A stretch of DNA of 64,000 nucleotides, taken from positions 434,001 through 498,000 of the forward strand of contig NJPS01000059.1 of assembly GCA_002946415.1 (NCBI GenBank), written 5' to 3'. The position numbers and the translations under genes were made by a program. Source of the stretch: Rutstroemia sp. NJR-2017a BVV2 (Eukaryota; Ascomycota; Leotiomycetes; Helotiales; Rutstroemiaceae). The notes below the pieces were generated by a model, which saw only the letters and a list, made by a program, of their open reading frames with translations, did not search any database and was not told where the DNA came from. This document shows positions 46,155 to 54,573 of this stretch, piece by piece (positions within the stretch are counted from its first letter, which is position 1; each line of letters starts with the position of its first letter).

Positions 46155-46737
46155 CTACCCCGCCAACCCCCTCACCGCAGCTACAACTATAACCCCACAT
46201 CCCACAACATCTACGTGCATCAATCTCTCCTTATTAACCCTCACAAAACCACTCAATAACTCTTGAACCTCTCTCTCCGTCATCGCCCTCCATTCATCTT
46301 CTTTAAACCCCATAAATTTCAATCCCATTCTCCAGGGATACGCATGTCCAATCGCAAAAGCCAATCCAGCGACCCATAACCACTTACTTTCATTTGAATA
46401 TACGATATGGAAGAGACAGGAGAGCATAGTAGTGACGTGACAAGAAGCAGAGAAATAGACTATTTTTTTGAAGTGTTGGAGCCAGGATGCGTAGATGAAG
46501 GGAAGTGGGGAGGAGGAGGGCGTTGTGGTGGATGTTTTAGAGGAGGAGGAGGAGAACGGGGGGGTGAGGAAGAAGGCTGAGTAGGCGTATTGTTGGGTTA
46601 TGGAGCATGAGAGCCTGTTTAGGTTTAGTTTGTACAAATTTGATGATGGTGGAGGAAGGAGGGGAGACTGACGCTGCGGAAGAAGAAGCCACCGGAAGTA
46701 GCAAGGCAAAAGTTGATAGTAGTGTAGCTGGAAACAT
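46155..46737 (-). CDS. Small multi-pass membrane protein of the cluster, function unknown
   Basis: Two exons: 46737-46673 (MFPATLLSTFALLLPVASSS) and 46614-46155. The 58-bp intron has a GTCAGT donor and an AAACAG acceptor, and the total is 174 residues. The spliced form starts with a hydrophobic helix or signal. It has a second hydrophobic segment around YAYSAFFLTPPF, a third with CHVTTMLSCLFHIVY, a fourth with WLWVAGLAFAIGHAYPW, and a last one VVGCGVIVVAAVRGLAG. This suggests four to five membrane passes. I do not recognise a named family. Small membrane proteins of unknown mechanism do occur in decahydrofluorene and related PKS-NRPS clusters. It is divergent from the hydrolase gene with a shared candidate regulator site. 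Confidence 0.65.
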
Positions 46738-47307
46738 CGCTGATACTGTAATTGATCACTAAGGAAGTCAAGACTATGGCAGTACTTGGGAATTCATTTT
46801 ATGGACAGACCTAGGAAGGTATGTTGTTCATCGAGGCGGACTTGCTCGTCGTTATCGAACGACAAGCATCTCTCATGGTTCGATCACTGCAGTGTCCACC
46901 GTTCCGAAAGCCGATGTTGAGAAATTTGACAAAGCATCTCGAAATTCTCGTCGTTGAAGATAATGCCGACCGAAGTATGGCAATGTCCCGAAAACGAAAG
47001 TGGGGACGATCGAAAGTACCGAAACCGAAACAGGTCTAACCAACCACGGTGCACATACCGTAGTCAGTATCGGCATTCATCCTCGGCCTTGGTCCTCAGT
47101 ATTGAAACAACCGCAAATGTGTCGAAATCGTCTTGTAAGTAAAGCAGAAGAAGAACATTACACACGTTGCTGCACTCAGCACTCCTCCCACGGCACTCCT
47201 CCAGACACTTCATGTGGACCACCATCAAATCCTACCTCTTCTCCCTAGTCGAGATTCTCGCCGACCAACGACCACCATTCTATCTAAAATCCTATCCAAC
47301 AATCAAC
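46738..47307. promoter_or_regulatory. Divergent promoter of membrane protein and alpha/beta hydrolase
   Basis: 570-bp spacer if the hydrolase starts at 47308. Contains TGCCGACCGAAG at 46964-46975. Confidence 0.5.
46964..46975 (+). promoter_or_regulatory. Candidate cluster regulator site CCGACCGA, copy 3
   Basis: TGCCGACCGAAG, identical over 12 bases to the copy in the PKS-NRPS promoter. Confidence 0.4.
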
Positions 47308-48627
47308 ATGTACTCAATCTTCCCCTCCTCCACCATCTTCAGTTTCGAACTTACCCGTTTGCTTGGTTCAACACCCAACTCTGGCTGCGACATCGCCGAA
47401 TTCCTATCCGCCGTGTCAAAAATCAAGAAAAATAACCCCGATTCATGGTTTTCGGCTTGGACGGAACAAGCTATTCGTGCAGAGAAAATTGCGGAGGATG
47501 CTGCAACTGCAGGATATGGAGTGCTAGCGAGAAATGCGTATTTAAGAGCATGCAATTATCATCGTGCGAGTCATTTCATGCTGATTCATCCTGACGAACG
47601 GATTTTACCTTCTGCGCAAAGATCGATTGGCAATTTTCAGAAGGCGATTCCGTTGATGGAGGGTAGGGTCTTGAAAGTTAGCATTCCGTATGAGAAGGGA
47701 TTGGATTTACCGGGGTATTTGTATCTTCCGCCAGCTTCCAGCACTCGATTACAAGCTGGAGGAAGAAAGAGTCCTGTGCTTGTGGTTCTTTGTGGAGCCG
47801 ATTCGACGAAAGAAGAGATGCATTTTATGTTTGCTGACGGGGCAATACAGATGGGGTATGCTGTTCTTGTTTTCGAAGGACCGGGTCAAGGACATGTTTT
47901 GAAGAGGAAAGAAATCCCGCTCCGTCCTGACTTTGAGGTTTGTACTAGCAAAGCCCTTGATTACTTGCATGCTATTTCGAAGAAAGATGAAAGTCTTGGG
48001 TTGGATGTGGATATAATTGCGGTGGTGGGTGCAAGTTTAGGAGCGTATTATGCGCTTCGGGCAGCTACGGATTCTAGAATCAAAGCTTGTGTTTCTATTG
48101 ATCCTTTTTTTAGCTTGTGGGAAGTTGCGGAGAGTCGATCGCCGAAAGCGGTGTTTGATTTGTGGGTTAATGGGTGGCTGTCAGATGGGTTTTGGAATTG
48201 GTCTATTGAGACGCATTGCAAGGTGAATTTTCCTACTCGTTGGGAATTTGGGTTGGGGAAATGGATGACGGGATATAAAGAGCCGGCAGATGTTTTGAGG
48301 AGGTTTAGAGACTTCTCGTTGGACACGACGATTGATGGGAATATTTTGGAGAAGGTGAAGTGTCCGGTATTGATTACGAGTGCGGATCAGGCTATGTATA
48401 CGTCGGCGGAAACGAGCGCGTTGAGGATTCATAGATCTCTTACGAATGTGACCGAGGATTGTAAAGAGGTTTGGGCACCCAAGGATGCTGCGGATGGTGG
48501 GTTGACAGGGAAAGTAGGGGCGTGGCCTTTGATGTTGCAGAAGTCATTTGAATTCTTGGACAAGCATTTCGAGGTCAAGAGAACTCTTCTTCTTGACCCC
48601 CCAAGTAGTAGGGAACAAGGCAGCTGA
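47308..48627 (+). CDS. Alpha/beta hydrolase, Fus2/CcsE type, ring-closing partner of PKS-NRPS
   Basis: I start at the ATG at 47308 (MYSIFPSSTIFSFELTRLLG) because relatives begin with this kind of segment; in-frame ATGs upstream exist at 47167 and 47212. That gives 439 residues in a single exon. Features: a helical cap (FSAWTEQAIRAEKIAEDAA), PLMEGRVLKVSIPYEKG, PGYLYLPPA, the strand VLVVLCGADSTKEEMHFM, FEGPGQGHVLKRK, the nucleophile elbow VVGASLGAYYALR (Ser), and CPVLITSADQAMYT toward the acid. Fus2 (fusarin) and the hydrolases of cytochalasan clusters belong to this group and act on the released amino aldehyde to form the pyrrolidone/pyrrolinone ring. That fits the reductive R domain kept in this megasynthase. 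The assignment of reaction is inference. Confidence 0.85.
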   Translation: MYSIFPSSTIFSFELTRLLGSTPNSGCDIAEFLSAVSKIKKNNPDSWFSAWTEQAIRAEKIAEDAATAGYGVLARNAYLRACNYHRASHFMLIHPDERILPSAQRSIGNFQKAIPLMEGRVLKVSIPYEKGLDLPGYLYLPPASSTRLQAGGRKSPVLVVLCGADSTKEEMHFMFADGAIQMGYAVLVFEGPGQGHVLKRKEIPLRPDFEVCTSKALDYLHAISKKDESLGLDVDIIAVVGASLGAYYALRAATDSRIKACVSIDPFFSLWEVAESRSPKAVFDLWVNGWLSDGFWNWSIETHCKVNFPTRWEFGLGKWMTGYKEPADVLRRFRDFSLDTTIDGNILEKVKCPVLITSADQAMYTSAETSALRIHRSLTNVTEDCKEVWAPKDAADGGLTGKVGAWPLMLQKSFEFLDKHFEVKRTLLLDPPSSREQGS

Positions 48628-49296
48628 GGATTAAGAATAATATAGTTTGGATTTTAAATACCAAAATTGAATCGGAAACTAGCGGATGGCAACTCGACGT
48701 TTCTAATTGGTACAATATTATTCTTGCTTCATTGCAAGCAATTTTTGACATCAGTGCACTGGGAACCATAGATCCGATCTTAAAGCAAGCTGTATATACT
48801 CCCGAAACAGATGGGGGGCGCGTAGTTTCTCAGACTAACCTTTGTTGTTTCAAATATCATATTTTAGATTGTGCATGGACCATTCTAACACAACTCACAG
48901 AAAATACAAAGTGCTGTCTGTGTTTCATTCAGTCTCTTCGGGCTTCTATTTCCTTATATTATAAGTCCCATCGTGATAATCATCTCATTCGTTCTCGAGC
49001 CAATCTGGAGCTATTTGCACCGACGAGGTAAACATAATAATTACGCGGTCCTGGAGTGGAATATCAATGCTACCCTAAAGCTCCATCGATTGACACAAGG
49101 CGAGTTGGGCTTCGGGTCTTGGGAAGGATGCATGGATATGGTACCAACTACTCAGATAGGAGAAATGATGGCATCTCTTAACATTGAGCATTTGGAGCAT
49201 CCGAAACTCTTCAGACACATCGAGAAAAGCGATGAAAAGGAGAACAAAAATGCTGCAGAGTGTCTACTTCGTCAACTGAGACACTAATTCACCAAT

Positions 49297-49568
49297 CACC
49301 AGGGGGTGCAGTAATTGAGTGACCATCTGCAATTCAGTCGAAATTATCAAAAAGTGGTTTAAAATCGATATTATTTAGCAACGGATTGTAGAATCGCTGG
49401 CTCTTTCCGGTCGTATATTCGCAGGGTATTACTTTATTAGTAGATATAATCTTATATCTTGTAAGCCTAGTATTGACCATATTTAATGTGGTTGATTAAA
49501 GAGTGTTGGTAGTTAGAAATGAGGGCATTCGCTTACAATTTGGTCACTCAGTTAGTACACCCCCTGGT
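49297..49568. mobile_element. MITE with about 29-bp terminal inverted repeats
   Basis: The left end CACCAGGGGGTGCAGTAATT and its continuation GAGTGACCA mirror the right end, whose reverse complement reads CACCAGGGGGTGTACTAACT then GAGTGACCA. There are about four mismatches in 29. The body is 272 bp, A/T-rich and without coding capacity, consistent with a non-autonomous DNA transposon. No clean target duplication is apparent at the ends as I set them. Confidence 0.7.
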
Positions 49569-50306
49569 GAATGACCCGGTCCGGTACTTTAACTGAGAGC
49601 CATGCTGTTGGGGACATTGTTGTTAGCGTTACAACGGGGATGGGCATTTACCGCATTCTGGCCGTGTTCCTGGGGTAGGAGATTATAATATTGGTACACT
49701 TGGTCAAAGTCATGTTTTGGAGCCTGATTGCTCTAGGATTTGTTGACAGAAGAAGACAACCACACGTCTCCGCAAGAGCATATTAATGGAGGTAATACAA
49801 TCAGAACACCGTTCATGATATGGCTCACGACGAAGATATTCGGATGAATGCTCCTGTTCCAGATGCTCACAGACTTGATTAAGAAAGGATCTAACTTTGG
49901 TTGTTGGTAAATACGGAGGTGCTTTCGGCTAGCTGAAAATATTATTCTCTCTCTTGGAAGGCATTGACAATCACACTGTCTCGGAAACTTCATGCTACGT
50001 AAGTTTAAAATCATGTTTTCATTCCAGATGGGTGGAGAAATTAGAAGGGAAAGAAGCCCCCAGTCTATGCTTCCATTGGCTCTTCGACAGCAAACATGCA
50101 TCAAGTTTTATCTAATGTCTTCTATTGGCTATTCAAGTATTCGACTGCGCCCCAGCCACCGCGGCAAGACATGGGTCTGCTGACTGATATAGTGCCGCTA
50201 TAGACATGGGCTCATATATGAAGCCTTTGCGATTAAAGATCTGTAAGGTTAACACTCAAATTTCAATCAAGCGTGTTTCCAAGAACTATCTCATTATGAT
50301 TTGATC

Positions 50307-50660
50307 CACATGCTTTTCCGGGTCCGTCCGCTCACCTACATGTTGCAGCCTTCCATTACCACGGCGGAGTGTGGCGATACATAGAATTCGGTCGGACTTC
50401 TCTTGAGCCTCTATACCTGGAAATCATGGAGCCAGGGCTAGAAGACCCTTCGTTTCCTGCCGAAAGTGCCATCGTGGCTGGTGCGGATATCGCTTAACTG
50501 CTTGGAGTTCGATACAAGCGACCGCTTTGTGATCGTTTAGGCGCAGAGTTGATGATTGTCACGGAGTACCTTGAAAGTGCTAGCCTGAATAAAGACCGGC
50601 TGCGGTTACGAATCACAAAGTTGCTGAGGAATATTGAAATGATCTGTAGTGTAAGTAGAC
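50307..50660 (+). pseudogene. Unidentified coding relic with in-frame stop
   Basis: One frame reads coherently for ~117 codons (AAFHYHGGVWRYIEFGRTSL, MEPGLEDPSFPAESAIVAGA, then LLGVRYKRPLCDRLGAELMI), interrupted by TAA at 50495-50497. No start codon or upstream exon was found. Composition and continuity across the stop suggest a decayed gene; the family is not recognised. Confidence 0.35.
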
Positions 50661-51163
50661 AGATAGTGATTGTGCCAACTGGACTTTAGCTATATAGAAC
50701 AATAGTGTCTTCCCCACCACAATGCTGATCATTGCACAATGGCCCTCGTATGGCCGAAAAAACGGCTATCCACTCCTGGAAGCTATAGCAGGAGCCTCAC
50801 CAATCTCATCAGAGTATCAAAATGTGTATTCAAGAATCGAACAGGGTGTGCTCAACATTACATCGCACAAAGGCCCCGAAGCGGAGAAGGCTATTCTTCA
50901 CATCCAGAGATTTATGAAGAGCAGCAAGAGGAACCAATACAAGCCGGAAGACGATATAACCCAAAACTGCAAATGGAGACAAGTGAACCATTTCTGCAAA
51001 ACCAATGAACCATCCTGCGGTCCCCCGGACAAGCGATGCCACTCAACTCTTCGGTAGTATCATTTCCGCCTCTTTCTGATGTGCACACCTTGCTCATTAG
51101 TCGGTCTTCGTTTTTTGACTTTCTCCTTGACGGATGTGGCTGCATCGAACTTTAACCTGACTG

Positions 51164-52522
51164 CTATCTCGGAAGCTTCAGCTGTCTTATCCGTTCGCTT
51201 CTGCGTGGCGGTAAAACAACTGCGTCTTGAGCAACACTCGGCAGTCTGCGAGGGCGTTGAGAGCTGGATTTTGGTTTTGTGTTGGCTTTCGCCTGCGATT
51301 CCAGCTTTTTCGTAGCATTTCCCTTACCCTTGCCCTTGCCCTTGGGTTTTTGTGGACGTGGAGCTTTTAATGGGTTCTTGGTAGCTGCCGTGGATTTCTT
51401 TCTCGGTCGATCTGATTCGGGAGGTGAGTCTCCCGCGTTCGTTGATTGCCCTTCTTCACTCGCAGGTCTCTTATTCGGTGATGATGATCCTCCTTCTGTT
51501 ATGGGACGAATAACCTCCTTCCCTTTTTGCGAAAGAGATGGCTCTTGTAGGACAGTGTCATCGGGATCCGGTGACGGAACTCTCATAGGAGAAGGGGTGT
51601 TAGGCTTCGAGTCCCATTCCCTCTCATAGCGTTCATGTTTCCAGTTCATCCCAGGCATCACCCCCCATCTGTGGTCCCATATTCCCCACTCCTTCCAGGT
51701 GTCTCTGACTTTGTTGTACGCCCTTGTATTAATGTCGTGTAAGCTCTCATTTTTCAAATCTGCAGAGCCTTTAACAATGTAAGACCGCTCAGTCGAAATT
51801 TGATAGATGAATTGATAAAGGGGACGCGAGGCATCTCTCCTGCGTCGTGCTGCTCGAAATTTTGCTGCTCTTTTTTTCTCCTCTTCGCTCTTTGGACGCC
51901 AATTATCAAAAACGACATTGTTCAGATCTATTGATGTTGACTCTCCTTGGTTCATTTCTGTATCAGGTTCCGATAGTGCATATTTCCATGCTTCGGCAAC
52001 CTTCTTCGGATTGGGAGGCCGTTGAAGTTCGTGCTTCCATCTTAAACCATAATCCCTATAATTTCCAGCCACTAAACGTTTCCATGTCTCTTGATCATCC
52101 CGCCAAATCCCTTGGTCGACCCAACGCTCTACTACCTTGTCTCTTGCACGGCGTTCTAAGTCAAGTACGGAGGTTATCGGCCGGCCACTTTCAGCAAGTT
52201 GTCTCATCACACTGTCTGTGTTCCAGATACGATCTCGTTCCTGCATTACTTGGTGCTTGAATTGGTGTTTGGGTTCTGATTCATATCTGCCCCACCTTCT
52301 TTTCCTGTCCTTCTCTCTTTTCTTGTCCGAGGAGGTTGGTGAAGGGCTGCGAAGTTCACTACCTATTGAGAAATCGGGTGACCAGGACCTGATCGGCTCT
52401 AATAGTCTAGCCTGTTGGAATGCGAAATCGCGTGTCTCGATGCCAGGCCGCGGTGTATTAAGATCGAAACCCCCCACATCCGTTGCTTCAATACTTTCAG
52501 TACTTTCACTGAGCTCCGCCAT
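51164..52522 (-). CDS. Orphan fungal protein with duplicated Trp-rich module and basic tail
   Basis: Single 452-residue frame from the ATG at 52522 (MAELSESTESIEATDVGG). Two imperfect repeats are visible. The first is at about residues 128-167 (KVVERWVDQGIWRDDQETW ... LRWKHE) and the second at about 268-297 (KVRDTWKEWGIWDHRWG ... MNWKHE). Both follow KVxxxWxxxGIWxxxW...WKHE. Between them is a basic helix (EEEKKRAAKFRAARRRRDAS). The C-terminal 150 residues are disordered, with Lys/Gly repeats (KPKGKGKGKGNATKK) and an end RRSERIRQLKLPR. The basic tail could bind nucleic acid (inference). No known domain. The upstream neighbour on the other strand is the kinase pseudogene. Confidence 0.65.
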   Translation of the reverse strand: MAELSESTESIEATDVGGFDLNTPRPGIETRDFAFQQARLLEPIRSWSPDFSIGSELRSPSPTSSDKKREKDRKRRWGRYESEPKHQFKHQVMQERDRIWNTDSVMRQLAESGRPITSVLDLERRARDKVVERWVDQGIWRDDQETWKRLVAGNYRDYGLRWKHELQRPPNPKKVAEAWKYALSEPDTEMNQGESTSIDLNNVVFDNWRPKSEEEKKRAAKFRAARRRRDASRPLYQFIYQISTERSYIVKGSADLKNESLHDINTRAYNKVRDTWKEWGIWDHRWGVMPGMNWKHERYEREWDSKPNTPSPMRVPSPDPDDTVLQEPSLSQKGKEVIRPITEGGSSSPNKRPASEEGQSTNAGDSPPESDRPRKKSTAATKNPLKAPRPQKPKGKGKGKGNATKKLESQAKANTKPKSSSQRPRRLPSVAQDAVVLPPRRSERIRQLKLPR

Positions 52523-53068
52523 CTCCTATTCGGTCACTTTCTTTTCCTTTCCCTAATTTTTGTTGTGCTACCTCCCAGCCAAAGATAGTTCGAATGGCTT
52601 CGTAGATGGCAAAATGTATCGGCGCAATTCGTTGATGTTGTAGATATTTTTGGTGAACACTGTTTCCAAGCGCAATCTCGACTGATGCAGGAAAAATGAT
52701 CGTGGTAGGAGTGTTTTTGAGAGTCCTGAGTTTTGGATAGAAAGTGTATGTCGTGGGGAGAAGAGGGAATAGTCGGTGTGAAAGAAAATGTATAAACAAA
52801 GCTGCAAACAAACGAAATATGATAGCAACCGGAATTGGTTTTCTTTTTTGTGGCCATCAAAGAAATCTCTCAGTCATTGGTCAACACAGCCTGAATTTCT
52901 CAACGAATCAACTAATACTACCAACGAGCTCATGTATCTGTACCGAAAGTTCTTGCTTGTAACCGAGCCCCTGTTTGTAAGGGCTGCGCTGTTATGATTT
53001 TGAAGTGATCTTTAAGATGGCTATTTTTCTAAACCACAACTTGTCAACCTTCTTCGACTGCTCTATCA
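52523..53068. other. Intergenic region upstream of orphan and kinase genes
   Basis: 546 bp between the start of the minus-strand orphan gene and the first ATG of the kinase relic. Short frames only. Confidence 0.4.
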
Positions 53069-53419
53069 TTGACGTCCCAAGAAAAGCTCATCATCGAAGG
53101 ACTTCTTGCCAGAAAATTCCAGTCATTTGTTGATTTTTCATCCCTGATTTCAGTCAGCTACCCCAGCTTTCATAACCATTCTGTTCTTGGAGCCGCGAAA
53201 ATATCTCGCTATTTTCCGACCAACGGCGCAAAGTACTTGCAAACAAAATCATCACCTCCTTACGCTCCGGCTCTCTATGTGGCCCAGCTCAAAGATCTGA
53301 AACCTGATTTCCTTCGATCCGTCTTCGTACACGTCGATTTGCTACTGCTCGACGCTTCTATCATCCCACCGGTCAACATCCAGTGCCTACCATGTCGGCG
53401 CGTCCAGACGGGATACTCT

Positions 53420-53422
53420 TAA
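53420..53422 (+). other. In-frame TAA upstream of the kinase domain
   Basis: The stop separates the N-terminal segment from the P-loop in one continuous frame. Its sequence context (TCT-TAA-ACC) would fit a C-to-T change at a CpA site. Confidence 0.6.
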
Positions 53423-54201
53423 ACCCACGAACCAAAAATCCAAAATTGGGATTACGAACGGAAGGATTGTATCGGTGGAGGAGCATTCGGAATGGTTTAT
53501 GAATGCCGCAACCAGGAAAAGGAAAGAGATATGGCCGTCAAAATTGTGGATCCCGTAAGGTGTCACTTGCCGCTAGAAGAGATCGAGGAAGAAGTAAAAT
53601 GCATGGGCAAGGCCGCACATGTAAGACGCACCTTTAGCTTTGTCGTTATGAACATTCCAGCTGACGGGAAAAACAGCCGCATGTAGTGAGGTTTCTCTGC
53701 GCCAGATGGAATAATTCAAAAATGGAGATATTCATGGACATTCAAAACAGCAGTTTGGAAGACTTGCTAGGCAAGCGTACTGATCCGGCCTTCCTTCAGT
53801 CATTAGCACATGCTGTTGTGGTGCAGATGCTTTTTGTTCTACACCATTTGGAGGTTGCGAGAAATATTTTGCACAGAGATATCAAACCGGCAAATATTCT
53901 TTACACTATAGAAGAAGGTAAGTACATATTCCGACTAGCAGACTTTGGTTTGAGTAAAGGATGCGACGACGCAAGCGCCAAGAGTGATCTCGGTACGGAA
54001 TTTTACAAAGCTCCGAAAGTTGGCAATGATGTTAGGCAAACTCCTAAGATGGATATCTATTCGCTCTATATAACTCTTGTCAATATACTGAACGTCGAAA
54101 ACTGCCGCACGCATCACGTCAACGACATTTCTGCTATCCTCAAAACAGCACGGGCAAATGGATATCCTATACTTAAGGAGTATCGTGAAATGTCTGAGAT
54201 C

Positions 54202-54279
54202 TGGTACCTCCGAGGGGGTTATTTTCCCATAGCCCTATAGGAGCTCCCATAGGCCTATGGGATGTCCTATAGACCTATC
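54202..54279 (+). repeat. Left terminal inverted repeat of the Ginger-like element
   Basis: Begins TGGTACCTCCGAGGGGG and contains CCCATAGCCCTATAGGAGC, CCCATAGGCCTATGGG and GTCCTATAGACCTAT. Confidence 0.8.
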
Positions 54280-54573
54280 GTCAAGCCACCTTACTATAGC
54301 CCTATGGGAGTGGCTTTTAAGCCATGCCGCCGCCACCCATGCCGCCGCCAAGCCACGCCGCCGCCATCAACGCCATAAAGCCATCATATATCCCTTGCTG
54401 CACAGGCAACCACGTCGGCGCCACTGTCTCTCCCTTGCTTCGTAGCTGATACAATGGTTTTTAGTTATACTTTCTCTCTCCCACATCTAGTTGCACTTGT
54501 AGTTACACTTGCACTTACACACTTATACTTACACTTATTGCATCTCAATACGATTAGTACTACATTCTCCATC

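Larger units (their letters stand above)
48628..51163. other. Repeat-rich spacer with a MITE and a coding relic
   Basis: Contains the MITE at 49297-49568 and a decayed coding segment at about 50307-50660. Other frames (48732-49287, 49733-50104, 50722-51057) have no recognised domains. 50722-51057 may belong to the relic, but I cannot show it. Confidence 0.4.

Noticed and set aside
48732..49287. Overlapping plus-strand frames downstream of the hydrolase
   Set aside because: No recognised domain, no good splice pair and no shared composition with neighbouring genes.
54454..54573. Transposase start at the ATG at 54454
   Set aside because: The added 40 residues are a Leu/Thr-rich hydrophobic stretch translated from a CACTTACA-type simple sequence; the ATG at 54574 gives a more normal N-terminus.
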